64,000 nt of DNA, from assembly GCA_020186115.1 (NCBI GenBank), contig WSYJ01000138.1, positions 806,001 through 870,000 of the forward strand, written 5' to 3'. Below the pieces are notes generated by a model. That model saw nothing but the letters and a program-made list of their open reading frames with translations, ran no database searches and was not told where the DNA came from. This stretch comes from Histomonas meleagridis. Taxonomy: Eukaryota > Parabasalia > Tritrichomonadida > Dientamoebidae. Position 1 is the first letter of the stretch, and each line of letters begins with the position of its first letter. The translations under genes were made by a program, and so were the position numbers. This document shows, one piece after another, positions 10,223 to 22,390 of this stretch.

Positions 10223-10393
10223 TTAATGTCTTATAATAAATTTCACTCCGAAATAAATAACGTGCTGAATAATATTATATTTCTCCGACTTCTTATCCAA
10301 TTTAATATTTTCAGAGTGGTTGTATTTGAATTCTACAGCAGCGTAGTCTTGTACTTTGTACTCACTGATTAAATAATCCTGAAAATCTTCCAT
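10223..10393 (-). pseudogene. Small Maverick-region ORF, start intact, probably frameshifted
   Basis: 56 codons from ATG at 10,393, beginning MEDFQDYLISEYKVQD, an acidic and Tyr-rich N-terminus. Coding-like sequence seems to continue in another frame past the stop (YLFRSEIYYKTLKLLHSVN). It is divergent from the packaging ATPase, 32 bases away. The product is unrecognised; in Mavericks a cysteine protease is often near the ATPase, but no catalytic triad could be located here. Confidence 0.45.
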
Positions 10394-10425
10394 TTACTTA
10401 TCCGTAAAAAAATAATTTTTATATA

Positions 10426-11160
10426 ATGAAAATAATGCGAAAAAATAGATTATGGAAAGTGAATAAAAAATTTGACGAGATAGAGAAACAATTTAATAAA
10501 ATTAGTAAAATTAATAAAGAAGTATTAAACAATGCATTAATCAAGCCGATACACGACAGATTTCATTTCGCACAGAATGGGATCAGTGCGTTTATCGCAT
10601 CAATGGGTAGCGGAAAGAGCTATACATATTTAAAGTCAGCTGCTCAGCAAGAAGTATTGTTCCAAGAGCTTTTTTTCGAGATAATAGTTATTTGCAGCAC
10701 AAGTAGTAATAAATTAGATGAAACAGTTAATACTTATAAGTATTACTTTATTATAATTAAGTAATTAAAAAAAGTAAGCTCGTCGCCGTAAAAGATACTC
10801 AGTTACTCGACTGGTTAAATAAATATATGAGACGGATTCTAAAATATAATTCGATCATTAAATACATCAACAGTGATTTTAAGAAGACGAATGAAGAGAT
10901 CGAATAATACTTATATTACAATATATCACAATACATAATTCGAATAATTCTAATAAGAGATTAAAATATGTTGCAGAAAAGTTGGCAAAATATAAGTGGA
11001 GAATTCATCCTCACCGTTGCTGGCTCATTCTTGATGACTTTGCCGATCACTGTCAAAGGAAACGGATTTATCTAGAATGCTGAAGAAATTAAGGACTGAC
11101 ATTTATGATTTCATTATAGAATTAAAATTAAATAAAGTAATCACTACTAAACGATTACCT
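10426..11160 (+). pseudogene. Maverick packaging ATPase (FtsK/HerA-A32-like), broken
   Basis: An intact first part (112 codons from ATG 10,426) contains HFAQNGISAFIASMGSGKSYT, a clear Walker A (GSGKS), with ICSTSSNKLDETVNTYK after it. Beyond the stop at 10,762 the frame shifts several times. At about 10,980-11,050 another frame reads KLAKYKWRIHPHRCWLILDDFADH, which supplies the Walker B. In Mavericks this ATPase packages the element's DNA into capsids. At least two frameshifts and several stops make it inactive. It lies convergent to capsid copy A, a normal Maverick neighbour. Confidence 0.8.
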
Positions 11161-11192
11161 TTAATATTAAACATATTTTTTATGTTGATAAT

Positions 11193-11420
11193 TTGACAAT
11201 ATATAAAAATGTTATTAGTGTTTGCACAGAATCATCAAAACGAGCGAAACGTGTCGGATCAAAATTATTATATGACATTCATGATTACATTAATGTTAAA
11301 ATTATAGAACCATTAACTAATATAGCTCAAGGTAGATTTATATGTATAACTCCGAAAATAGTGAAATTACAATTGTTGAAGGCGAAGACAAAAATATTAA
11401 TTAAAACACTATATTTTTAA
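11193..11420 (+). pseudogene. ORF fragment downstream of the ATPase remnant
   Basis: A 75-codon plus-strand frame with NVISVCTESSKRAKRVGSKL and PLTNIAQGRFICITP; the first codon is not a good start. It may be the C-terminal part of the ATPase gene or a separate Maverick ORF. No motif decides this. Confidence 0.35.
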
Positions 11421-11483
11421 CAAGCTGATCCCATTATGATCTGCTCTATACTAGCGTTCATGATTTCGATTTGTGCGCTACCT

Positions 11484-12957
11484 TCAGGTTTCATTTAACG
11501 AACCTTCAAATAAAGCGTCTTCAAAATAGATTCCTGTCGGAGCAATGTATACTACATTTTTCATAAAAGTGTCAGCCAATCGATCACCGAATAATTCAAC
11601 TTGAACAGTCCCTGTTGTTGATATGCCTCCCTGGAAATCCTCGCCTTCAGCAAATGGTAGTCCTATGAAGAAATTATAGTTATCTTTACCGTGCCAAACT
11701 TTTGATTGAGTATTAACACCAGATGCGTTATATATATTTTTATTATAATACAGTTGAACAGATGTTCTAAGATCTTTTGACAGAGAACTTAAAAGACTTC
11801 CGTTAAGATTTACTGCATCCAAAAGCATATTAATATTCCTGGGATCATCGACTGTTTCATAAGCTTCTCTAGGATAAATTTTACCATCAATATTAAAACT
11901 ATATCTGATTTGTGGATTTAAGAAGCGTGTTCTTGAATATTGTGATTGACAAATTACTGTAAACATAGTATCACAATGCTCCAATTTTATTGTTGCAGTT
12001 GTGTTAAATGATGTTGAATTGCTTCCTAATGGTTGTGTGAAGTCTCTTATTTGACAAACATGTATTGGAAATAGCATTGGAACTTGAATATATTCAGCAG
12101 CAAGCGAATTAAACACATCCATTTTCAAGAGATATGTAGCAAGCTTAATTTTAACATCTTTTGTAACTTGTGTATGACGAACAAATTGCTGTGGTACATC
12201 CATTGTTGCGTAAGTTGTAGTACCGCTTTCTGTTGTTGCTTTAATTTACTCTTAACTGTATCATTAATCTTTCTAAATTCAAGATCACATAAATAATTAC
12301 CTTCGACGACTGACTTTGCTGCTACAAGTGATTCGTGGTCACATACAGGCGCAATAACTATATTATGATATGATGGCATTAGTTCATAAGAAGGCTTTCC
12401 GATCCAGTTAGGATAATATCTCATCTTAAATAATGATGAAAATAAATTAATAGGAATTCTAAAAGAAATTATAACAATGACTTCTTTAGATGCAGTAATA
12501 GCACTAAAGTCACAATAAACTTTTGGATCGTATAATGAGTTGTAAAGCATAAACCATTCATATCTGGCATATTGCACGTTTTGAATTTTATTCATATTTG
12601 AATAGACTTCAGTATAAAGTATTGATCAATAGCATCAGCTAAGCACTTATATTCAACATAATATTCTTAAAACAGAAGATTTGATTGTGGTGGAACAGTT
12701 ATCGAAACTTCTTGTTTCAAAGTAATATAACTATCATCTAATCCAATAATTTTAAACCTATCGGTAAAAATATCGACATAAGTTGTGTCACCTTCGTTAA
12801 TTTTTCCAACATTCACGTAAGAAGTAGCTGTGGTGTATCTATAATTGCCAGGAATGATTTCAGAAGTTTTAATTGCTTCATCAACTTCATTATACCAATC
12901 CTGTAAATTTCCTGACATAGCGTCAATAACGTTTGGTTGATTCTGTGGCGCAAACAT
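11484..12957 (-). pseudogene. Maverick major capsid protein (double jelly-roll type), copy A, two frameshifts
   Basis: Three consecutive minus-strand frames make one capsid gene. They are 12,957-12,667 (N-terminal 96 codons from ATG, MFAPQNQPNVIDAMSGN), 12,595-12,125 (middle, with MRYYPNWIGKPSYELMPSY) and 12,203-11,484 (C-terminal 239 codons, with FIGLPFAEGEDFQGGISTTG). The assignment rests on gene size, context with ATPase, helicase and PolB, and agreement with the other copies in this window; the family name is from knowledge of trichomonad Mavericks. It is the longest capsid copy here and the best reference for the others. A stop after residue 96, a deletion and two frameshifts inactivate it. 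Confidence 0.75.
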
Positions 12958-12969
12958 TTCTAAGTGGTA

Positions 12970-13135
12970 AAAAACGAAAAAATATCACATCTCTATACTC
13001 AATTATTCGCCACTCTTAGTTGGTTACTCTTCATATCAATAAGAGCTCTAAGATCTTTATCAAGTGATTGTAAATATTCTAAACTAAGTGTTGACGGATC
13101 TCCTTTAAATGAAATAAAATTAAATATGACATATC
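12970..13135 (-). pseudogene. 3' end of the coiled-coil structural gene upstream of capsid copy A
   Basis: The minus frame reads LSLEYLQSLDKDLRALIDMK before a stop, directly upstream of the capsid gene. The same C-terminal pattern is found at 34,400-34,600 (LECLQGLYDNLGDFFDM) and 22,829-23,059 (LDSEYQQSLNEDLGDSIDM). Only the tail remains. Conserved placement just before the capsid gene suggests a virion protein. Confidence 0.55.
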
Positions 13136-13169
13136 TTTTAACAAACCCAATAATTTCATTACACAATAA

Positions 13170-15057
13170 ATATCATTTGACGAGATTAATGATTATGATT
13201 TCAGTAAAAGCTTTAATGAATTTATAATTGATGAGGATTATGTGCACCGGTACTTTGATTTTGTTACTATTAAATCAGAAGATAAATTAATATCTGTTTA
13301 TGAATTGCTTGAACAACTAAAAAATATATTCGGAGATTACTTTTACGGTGGTTATTGTAATAATGGGGAAATGGAAGCATATGAATTTAGACTTATTCCT
13401 GATGACAAACATTATTTATCGATTCATGTTGTATTATATGAGACAAAAATCGCATCAAAAGATATTGTTGAAATAATGAAACATACTAAGAAATAAAGTT
13501 TTGCCATGAATGGTGTTCATGAATTATTTGATCCAAACGTATATAAATTAGTTCAAAGAAGAGAAGGTTAGTTATCAAGACAAGTAATGAGGCACGTTTT
13601 TTCTGATGAAATATTTATACCCAACGATCCACAGAATAAAATGAATCACGGTTAAATTATAAATGATGAAGATTATGAAGACCAATTAATTATATCTAAT
13701 GATGAACGAGTGAAAGAGTTATAAAATTATTTTAATCTCGATTTCGACACTTCTAATGTCACTCTCGCCAACATTTTCTTAAATGGTACCATTAGAGTAC
13801 TCAAAAACAGAGCATCAGCACGACTTAGAAATTAATCATAGATCAAATATCAGACCGTTATTACTTGAGAGAAATGACAAAGAAGTGGTTTCATTTTTTA
13901 CCAAAACGAAGACAAGGAACAAGTATTTAGTACTGTATCGTGATTCATCAATTGATTTTACAGTAAATATTAACAACTCTACATGGCATCATGAGGATAT
14001 AAGAAGAAAAACTTATGAAACATATGAGTTTCCAAAACTAATTTGTTAAACCTAATCTTTTTGGTGTAATAGGTTTTGTTAAATCGAGATTCTATATTAG
14101 AGAGATAAAAGAAGATCAAACATATATTAGAGAAACATCACTAACAAAAATTCGTGAAGAGCTTTCTTTATACAAGCCATTCAAAGGAAACACTAAAGTA
14201 ACATTATATCATGTTGTATCAAAATATTCAAACTGGTTTGCTTATGACGACGCTAAATTAATGGCAATCCTGATAAAGCTAATATAATAAACATCTTTTA
14301 AGGATTTAAGTTTACTGAAAACAAAACGAATGATTTCACATTACTTCAACCATTACTGGATCACATAAAACATATCGTTTGTCATGATGAAGAAGACAAA
14401 TACGACTATCTTATGAAATGGTGGACTAACATATAACATCTTTCAAAACATTACCGTTTAGAATGGAAAAATGCCAATTATTCATGGAGCTCAAGACTCA
14501 GGGAAAAGCTTTCCTGTTAAGTGCTTTTGCGAACTGCTCGGTAACTTTGCGCTGAAAAACGTTGTTGACGTAAATAAAGTTGTCGGTAAATTTAATAATT
14601 TGATTGGTCGTCATATAGTGATTAACATTAATGAGCCGCCAGAAGCTACGGAGAAATTTAAGTATCTCGGTAAAATAAAATCAAAACTTACACAAAAACG
14701 AACAGTTGCGGAAACTAAAGGAGTTGATCAAATTGAAATAGATTCTTGAGTAAATTATATAATGAAATCTGATGAGCACAAATAATTCTAAGTCTGTTCA
14801 AGAAGAGAAAGGAGATCGAAGAATAATATATAAAGAGGCGAATAATAAATATCGTGGAAACAAAGAATATTTTGATGAGTTATGCAAGCCAATTCAACCT
14901 ATCAAACAAGTTCCTTATATCAAAGAATATATGGAATTTTTCTTACACTACATGAGAACTCAGATAGATGTTAAAGATATTGATGCGGAAACAATCATTC
15001 GTAAAATTAATTTTAAAACTAATTTAATGCACAGCTTGAACGGCAGTCTTTCGACTT
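13170..15057 (+). pseudogene. Maverick primase-superfamily 3 helicase (D5-like), copy A, fragmented
   Basis: Consecutive plus-strand pieces form one gene. The primase part (13,170-13,496) has GGYCNNGEMEAYEF and KHYLSIHVVLYET, suggesting an AEP-type core. A linker follows (13,783-14,049; 14,070-14,290). The pre-helicase region (14,300-14,440) ends KYDYLMKWWTNI. The helicase (14,471-14,749) has Walker A GAQDSGKS and the B-motif region VININEPPE; then STNNSKSVQEEKGDRR (14,772-) resembles motif C and the arginine finger. Stops and frameshifts separate the blocks, so it is inactive. Function when intact: replication initiation of the element. Confidence 0.75.
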
Positions 15058-15262
15058 AGGCGCTGTATACATTTCAAAAATATCTCGCTATTTTGAATCA
15101 TCACCATTCATTTATTTAGAAATTAATGCACTTAAATATGACAAAATTCAATTAATAACAGGTTATGAAAAATATGATCATGAAGATGATAAATTAGTCG
15201 TGGTTTCTTTATCAAAAACATCACATTTTATATTAATAATATCTGAGCTAAATTCATCCTAA
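15029..15262 (+). pseudogene. ORF fragment after the helicase
   Basis: A stop-free 77-codon frame overlaps the end of the helicase frame and reads QSFDLGAVYISKISRYFESS, ending ILIISELNSS. It has no clear start and no recognised family. Either a frameshifted continuation of the helicase gene or the next Maverick ORF. Confidence 0.35.
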
Positions 15263-15387
15263 GCATTAATATAATAATAATTATTATATTATTAATGATA
15301 AATTGATGGCAAAACTGAGGGAGAACAAGATATCAAAAAATGAAGCTAATTTTAATATTATAATTTCATTCATTTATTATTATAGAA

Positions 15388-15558
15388 ATGATGGATAACA
15401 TCTATGAAGAAATTGAGCGTGCAGTTCAACAATCGACAGAAAGATTTTATAATCAAATGTCAGAATATATTTTAGATAATCATTTACAGAACGAAACAAC
15501 GGAAGATATAGCCAAAAAATATTCAAACATTAGACCAATCAACATATCTTTATCATGA
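15388..15558 (+). CDS. Small Maverick-region ORF, 56 aa
   Basis: ATG-ATG start, charged helical peptide beginning MMDNIYEEIERAVQQSTERF and containing AKKYSNIRPINI. It overlaps tail-to-tail with the minus-strand ORF ending at 15,480. The product is unknown; it could be intact or the start of a longer broken gene. Confidence 0.35.
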   Translation: MMDNIYEEIERAVQQSTERFYNQMSEYILDNHLQNETTEDIAKKYSNIRPINISLS

Positions 15559-15804
15559 ATCACTTCTCCAAGATTTGCTAGAGTTTCATTTGCTGTTTCA
15601 ACACTTCGTTCTTTAATTTTGGGTTCTTCTTGCGAGACTGGTTTAACATCAGGATAGCTAACAGGCTCTCTTTTGTAAGGATTGATCATAACATTGACGT
15701 TTTGGATTTGACTTTGTTTTGAAGAATCAAGATTTGTTCCGACTTTTGCCAAAAATCCTTTCGAACATGAAAAAACACTACTTCTTGGTATCTATCTGAC
15801 ATTT
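15480..15804 (-). pseudogene. Small Maverick-region ORF, frameshifted near its start
   Basis: An ATG at 15,804 gives MSDRYQEVVFF and then must change frame to join the long frame SKGFLAKVGTNLDSSKQSQI that runs to 15,480. The latter is Pro/Glu-rich (INPYKREPVSYPDVKPVSQE) and ends in a hydrophobic stretch. Unrecognised. Confidence 0.4.
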
Positions 15805-16709
15805 ATTTACCGTAAAAAAATATTTTTATCACTGATTATAGCATTTTAACATAAATGTTCCAATATGTGTTCAAACAACAAAGAGTATATTAAAAGTTAT
15901 CAAAAGAACATTGTCAGACAATCGTTTTATTTCACTTTATTTCATAATATGACAATGATCTCATGAAAGAATCAGCTGCTAGTATATTTGACTCGGATAA
16001 ATTGATCTAATTTAAATCAAATTATGTAATGAATATTCTGAAATCACAGATCCTCATGCAAGATTTAACATCTACATTGAGGCGAGACGTGTCAATATTA
16101 ATAATTACTCTATCGAACAGTGTTGAACAAAAATTATTTTTACTTCGTTCGATCGCTTTCGCTTTGCTCAATAACGAATAAATCTTCATCAGAAAGACCT
16201 TGGACGCTTATGGTGATGTATAATTGATACAATAAATGAACTCCATGAAAATTAGCATCAACTAATGTTAATTATAAATGTGATAAATCATTACTGTTTA
16301 ATTCAATCTCAAAATCAGCCTTCTATACTATTATCGGTAAGTTTGCTGAGAATGAGTTATTAATGTTTAAAACAATTTTTGATATGTTGATTGTCTTATT
16401 AAGATTTCGATATGAAGTGTGCCATTACTTGAAATGATATTGATTACTTCTGTCTGTTAAGTGTATCATACTAATCAATGTCGAGATTTATATGATTATT
16501 TTCAATCGGATATTGTACAATAATGCAGTTGCTAAATTGATTTTCAGTTTTGAACATTTTAATATTATTAAAATGTCGAATTCACAGTTCGAAAAAATTG
16601 AGAATATAGTTAGCTGCATTAATGAATGAAAATAGTGTTGTTTACAGTAATCACAGCAAAACATCCGACACTTTTTCAAATTATATTTGTACGTTACAGA
16701 TAAACAGTT
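15805..16709. other. Intergenic, nothing firmly recognised
   Basis: AT-rich; a short CpG-rich patch at about 16,140-16,180 resembles in composition the GC-rich patch at 9,580-9,665. The minus ORF at 16,488-16,751 overlaps the start of the fibre-like gene and has unlikely composition. Confidence 0.35.
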
Positions 16710-18474
16710 ATGATAAAAGTTTTGGTTCCACATATGGCAGGAAGAAATCATGTTGTAATATCTCCGTTAGATAATAGTATAAAAAATTTAAAGTATATCA
16801 ATAATAATATTAAAGTTGATGATATACTTACTGGAGAAAATAGTACATGCATATATAATTGAAATGTTCAGTAATATTAGTAATGTTTTGAACTTATATA
16901 AACAATTTGTAAAAATTACTAAGTATAATAATAATGTTACAATAAATACTCTCCATTAAATCATACGCATTAAATTATTAATGATGATTCATTAATTAAC
17001 GGTAGTCTTGTAGCAAATTTTATTAACGGATATTATATTCTAAATAGTATTGGCGGAGGTTCTAATTTAACAATAAATGTTCCATCAATCGCGACTATTA
17101 AATCAGATGGTGTAATGTAAGTAGAAGAATACATTGATTCTCACTATAAAGATAATTATAATAAATATAATACTTGGAGGATTAGAGCTATAACTGATAC
17201 ATTAAGTTTTCAAGCAAGAGGTGGAAGTACAATAAGTTCTAGTAATAATGGTTACATGAATGTTACTACAATTAATGGTATCGATATCGATAACATATCT
17301 TTAACAAGTCATAATCATGACAATAGATATTTTATAATAGATCATATACATCTTGATTATTTAACGAGTGCTAATTTAGAAAATATTAATAACAGAATAA
17401 CGGGCATTTATTATTATGAAGAACTTATAGAAGTTGATGAAGAAGAAAAAGATATATATGTAAAATATACTGTAATTAATCAAGATCTTATTGTTAATGG
17501 TACAATTGATGATATTAATACTGATAACATAGCACTTATAGAAGATGGGGTGCTGAGCATCGGAGATGTTGTACTATTCGATAATGATATTAATGTATCA
17601 ACTTATGATAATACCACAGAATAGGGAATTACGAAAAACAATTTGTTGATTAATTCCCCAAATGCTAATAGTATCATGTTTGAAGATAGCGGTCACACTT
17701 ATGGTATAGTTAATGTTGACGGTGTATTTACATCTGAATACAATTCAACAAAACAAATGATTATAGATGATGAGATTCAGAAATTATTAACACGAGCTCC
17801 TAATAAAGACGGTGAAGAATATAATAAGAATTGGCGGGAATATTTATTGGATGTTTTTTTTTTTTGCGATGTCATCGGCGAAGTTTGCTGAACTCACTAG
17901 TAGAGTAAAGTATATAACAGTATTAAGAATAGTATTTTGGCAATTACGTTGATAAGTAGATTTAAAAATGTATTTACTGGAGCAAGAGGATATGTTCCAA
18001 TTCCAACATTGAGATTATTCGTTATAACATGCATGTTATAAATTAAAAAAATGTGATCGTAGAAAAAATTTATCATGTATTCACATTATTAATGAATAGC
18101 ATCATACAAAAAAATGATCCATTCATCAGATAAGTAGAAATATAATATATATATACTTTTTTAATGAGATTTCTGAAAATAAACCATCATTTAATTCGAC
18201 AATTACTGTACAATCTAATAAAGAAGTAAATTGGAGCTACAACTTCATCATGTCTATAATGCAATATTCAGCAGATGCAGCACAACGTTCGGAAACTGCA
18301 CGGAATCTAATAAAAAACGTTTTTGATGAAGTTGAGAAATTAAAAATATCAATCGACCCAAATGCCAAGAATGTTCTTGTTATCCCAGGAGCTCAACCAA
18401 CAGCTTCCATCAGCAGTTGTCATAAAATAGGTCAGAATTGTGCAACATGCCCTTTTAATGAAAAACATCTTTGA
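16710..18474 (+). pseudogene. Fibre-like Maverick protein, copy 1, several stops
   Basis: ATG at 16,710 gives MIKVLVPHMAGRNHVVISPL. The pieces that follow are Gly/Asn/Thr-rich and beta-like: LNSIGGGSNLTINVPSIATI, then SLTSHNHDNRYFIIDHIHLD, then repeated DINTDN/SIGDVV segments, and a last frame (18,155-18,474) ending in a Cys-rich tail (CHKIGQNCATCPF). The HNHDxRY motif is typical of phage tail and receptor-binding fibres, which suggests an exposed trimeric adhesin on the virion; this is an inference. Internal stops and a frame change break the gene. A second copy's N-terminal region lies at 21,960-22,130. Confidence 0.55.
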
Positions 18475-19088
18475 TATCAATTTTCGAAAAATTAATCGAT
18501 CATGGTCTTTGAAATCAATATTGCTGAACATTTGGTCTTGTGCTATTAATAGAGATAATTTTTATAACTTGTATACTCAACTAATTGATACCCAAATTTT
18601 TATTATCTTTTTAATTGATTATTCGTGTTCAAACGTTATTTCAGCGGCCAAGTAATGGATATATTTTCCAAGTTGATTTATTGATTTAATTCGAAGAAAT
18701 TTTAAGACTCTCGAGAAGGAATAAAATATCAAAAATTCAGTAGAAATTTTTATATATAAAAAAAGTTATATGCAAAAAACAAATTGCTTAAAAAAAGAAA
18801 ATTTTGTACAAATATTAATTTTTGATTTGGAATAAAGTACATAAGTTCACAAATATAGCCACCAGAAATTAAAAAAATAATTTTAAGAAACCATTGTATT
18901 TTAACTTTTTTTAATATCTGATAATTATGAATTTTTTATTTTTGCCCGAAACTTCGGCAATGAAAAGGATTATAGATGAAAAATATATTTTAGAATAAAT
19001 ATAATTGTTGATTTCCATTAGAAATAAAAAACATTAAAATTTACGTTATTCCATAGGAAAAAATATGAATAAATTGGAAAGCTTTCAA
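18475..19088. other. Intergenic, nothing recognised
   Basis: AT-rich, no supported coding frame. It separates the fibre-like remnant from capsid copy B. Confidence 0.4.
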
Positions 19089-20580
19089 GGTATAATGCTG
19101 TTGATGAAGCTGTGAAAGCTTTCTAAATTATTCCCTGCAATATTAAATACACTACAGCTACTTCGAACAAAAATGTTGAAGACATTAACGGAGGTGACAC
19201 AACTTATGTCGACATATTCACAGATGGTTTTAAAATTATTGATTTAGATAATAGTCATATTACTTTAATATTACTTTAGAACAAGAAGTTCAGATAATTG
19301 TACCATCACAAACAGGCTAATTATTTAAAGAGTATTATGTCGGATATAAGTGCTCGGCAGATGCTTTGGATCAGTATAGAGTCTATCTAAACACAGATAA
19401 AATTCAAGATGTTCATAATGCTAGGTATGAATGGTTTATGTATTACAATTCACTATCCGATGAAGCTAAAGCATTAAATGATTGTTTTGCGATTATGAAA
19501 AAAATTCGTAATCACGATCCAATGGTTCCGAGAATTTATTGTGATTTTAGTGCTATTACTTCATCTAAAGAAGTTATTGTAAAGAATTTTTTTTACGAAT
19601 TTTTATTAATTTATCTTTGTTATCTAATGAATAAAGCTTTCTATCGCACTCATGCCGTCATATTAGAATCTTGTTATTGCGCCTGTATGCGATCATAAAT
19701 CATTAGTTGCCGCAAATATCGTAATCGGTGGATATTATTAGTGAGATCTATAATAGATATATTTATAATTCAAAGATATAAACAAATCGGCAACATATAA
19801 CATCAAAGTATCAGGAACAGATACCTTAATATACGCTACTATGAATGCAGCACAGCAATTTGTTTGTCATGCACAAATAACAAAAGATGTTAAAATCAAG
19901 CTTGCAACATATTTATTAGAAATAAATGTGTTTAATGCTTGAGCTGCTAAATATATTCAAGTTCCGATGCTATTTCCGATACATGTTTATCAAGTCAGTA
20001 ATTTCACTCAATCTATAGAAAATGATTCAACAACAGCTCCAACATCATTTAATACTGCTGCAACAATCGAATTGAATCACTGCGATACAATGTTTACTGT
20101 ATTCAGACAATCGCAATATTCACGTACGTGAACACGTGTTTCTTAAATTTGCAAATTAGATATAGTTTTAATATTGATGATAAAATTCATCCAAGTGAAG
20201 CTTATGAAACTAATTTAGGAAATTATAATATGCTTCTTGATGCAGTAAATCTAAACGGAAGCGCGTTGAGTTATTGAGCAAAAGATAACATATTAAAACT
20301 TCTGCTCGACCGTATTATCATAAAAATACATAAAATTCTTCTGGAGTCAATCCGTAATAGAGCATGGCATCTCAAAAATAACAGTAATTTCTTCAGAGGA
20401 TTATTATTTGCTGGTGGAGTAAATTTTATGGTGGCATATCAACAACTGGAACTGTTCAAATTGAATTATTTAATGATCGATCAGCTAATACCGCAATGTC
20501 GATTATATAGCACAAACAGGTATATACTTTGAAGATGCATTATTGGATCTTAGAGCAATGGAACCTGACGGTTATACTTC
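19089..20580 (+). pseudogene. Maverick major capsid protein, copy B, heavily broken
   Basis: Plus-strand pieces correspond in order to copy A: GDTTYVDIFTDGF, QYRVYLNTDKIQDVHNARYE (19,366-), IYCDFSAITSSKEVIV, TKDVKIKLATYLLE, IQVPMLFPIHV, and TGIYFEDALL at the end. It has many stops and frameshifts. The first ~507 bases (19,089-~19,595) are an inverted, colinear and nearly identical copy of 33,793-34,299, including shared stop codons and a shared short internal duplication. Confidence 0.75.
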
Positions 20581-20794
20581 TTTGAATATCCGAAGTAACT
20601 TTTTGTCTGATTGACTTTTTTAGAATAAACTGATAAAAATTTTTAATACAGATATTTCTCTGTAAATATTAAATGTTTTGACGTTTGATTTCTTATAACT
20701 TCATTTAAGTATATTTATTGTTTGTTGATTAATTGTAATTACAGTTCATGTTGTATCATGAAGTATATTAAACTTATTATACTCGAACATTTTT

Positions 20795-21140
20795 TTAATA
20801 AAATATATTATATGTCAGATATTCATAACATAATTTTTCTGTTATGATTTTTAAATCAGCATCAACCGTTTCATAATTCTTCATATAACATTCCGATACA
20901 TCAACTTCAAAATTTGACATATAATGATTGTCTCTAATTATTAGTTTTATTACTCTGTTGTGATTTTTACCGAATGACTTGACACACGCCTTGCCAAAGG
21001 CTCGAACCTCACATGGTTCAATATGTTAGGTTTATGGATATAATATTCTGACGTTAATTTTCATTTTCGATAAATCAAAAATCGTCTCTAACTCACTTCA
21101 TGACACCGTTCGAGTTTGAATAAAAGTTTTCAACATTTTT
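20795..21140 (-). pseudogene. Protein-primed DNA polymerase B, N-terminal fragment, copy 1
   Basis: The minus frame from about 21,140 reads SELETIFDLSKMKINVRILY, then after stops HIEPCEVRAFGKACVKSFG, VIKLIIRDNHYMSNFEVDV and YMKNYETVDADLKI. It aligns segment by segment with the fragment at 28,651-29,427 (SELNEISNLLKVNV; KIKLIIIDENYILCDNVNV; YLRNYDRIDEEPRF). The R..S..(D/E)L..I...L...V / K(I)..I..NY / NY(D/E) pattern is typical of the region before the exonuclease domain in Maverick and viral PolB. Truncated, with stops. Confidence 0.6.
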
Positions 21141-21345
21141 AATTCATTTTTTTTTTCTTCAATACTTCCGAAGCAATAAATGCTCGAATTAGACATGATT
21201 CATACATATTATCGTCATTAATATTTTAAAATATTACAAATTATTATAAATCAATATCTGACGTGTTGATGTTAGAAAAAATTTCATAATTTATCCTCTT
21301 TTCTTTTTTGACACTTTTACATTAAAAAAAAATGATTTTGAGTAA

Positions 21346-21555
21346 TCACACTTGATCATTATCCGAACCAGCACTCAAATACCAAACGGTTATTTTATCG
21401 GCGTGCATATACTGCTTTCTTCCGTCTTAATCAGTTAAAGTCATTCTAATATCTTTATTAATTTTTGGCGCTGCTGTTTCAATCGCGTACATTAACGCAG
21501 AAAATAATGTGTCAATACTTCCTTTGTCTTCAAACGTGAAACCTATTTGTTTCAT
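21346..21555 (-). pseudogene. Small Maverick ORF with one internal stop
   Basis: ATG at 21,555 (MKQIGFTFEDKGSIDTLFSA), an in-frame TAA at about codon 43, then DGRKQYMHADKITVWYLSAG to a stop at 21,346. Apart from the single TAA the frame is clean. Unrecognised; probably one 69-residue protein with a nonsense mutation. Confidence 0.4.
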
Positions 21556-21959
21556 TGAATTTTTAATTATTTGTTAAATTGTAGACTCTACTCTTGAGAT
21601 CTTCCGATTCATTTTTGAGAAATTCGTTTTTCTTATTACTGAAACCTTCAAGTGAATGTTTATTTTTTGGTTAATTATCACTTAACGTAAGATTCATTCA
21701 TCTGTTGATTTATCATGAATATATTCGAACCTTATCTGGAAATTTTATATTTTGATTGATTAACACTTAATTTTTTATGATTTTGATATTGTTCCTCATA
21801 AACTTCGAGCGAAGTTGATATATGTCTATAAACAAAATTTATCGGTAAAAGGTATTCATAATTTTCAGATCAATTTTAAACTTTTTTGCTCAATCTTTTT
21901 GGTATTTGATCAAAAATGAGAAAAATGATTTTCTTTACAACTAGGTTTTATTTTAGAAC

Positions 21960-22135
21960 TTGGTACAAGGTACCTCAGTAATTTTTACAAATTGGTTGTA
22001 TAAGTCTAACACTTTATTACTGAATATTTCAGTAATATAAGCATCTTTCGATATATTTTCTCCAGTAAGTATATCATCAACTTACATATTATTATTAAAA
22101 AAATTTGTATTTTGCTTGTACTTATGTTGAATCAG
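21960..22135 (-). pseudogene. Fibre-like Maverick protein, copy 2 (N-terminal part)
   Basis: The minus frame reads VDDILTGENISKDAYITEIF and NKVLDLYNQFVKITE, matching the fibre-like gene near 16,830-16,925 (VDDILTGENSTC; VLNLYKQFVKIT). Only this short part was recognised. Confidence 0.6.
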
Positions 22136-22199
22136 ACTAAAGTCAAAATCTTGTCGCAAAATTTGCGATTGTCAATCCTTGAAGTTCTTATTCTTATTC

Positions 22200-22390
22200 C
22201 CAGGGCATAACGGTCGTCATAAACGGTCTAATCCGTGGTAAAACCCCGCCGAAAATTGGAAAACCCGCCAATAATATTATACCCGCCAAAATTGATATCA
22301 CAAAACAATTATTTGAATCTCTTATATCATACACAGATAATCTTAAATCACAATGGATCGTAATCGCGCTATTACTCTTCAAGATTTATA
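22200..22390 (+). pseudogene. Maverick-region ORF fragment with hydrophobic end
   Basis: The plus frame reads GITVVINGLIRGKTPPKIGK, then PANNIIPAKIDITKQLFESL, ending in a hydrophobic IVIALLLFKIYKR. Pro/Gly/Lys-rich and more GC-rich than its surroundings. No start is evident. Unrecognised. Confidence 0.35.

Noticed and set aside
12964-13227. 87-codon plus ORF beside capsid copy A
   Set aside because: The minus strand carries the tail of the conserved coiled-coil gene here, which explains the sequence.
20990-21020. GGCTCGAACCTCACATGGTTC looks tRNA-like
   Set aside because: It lies in a PolB-like minus-strand frame and forms no cloverleaf.
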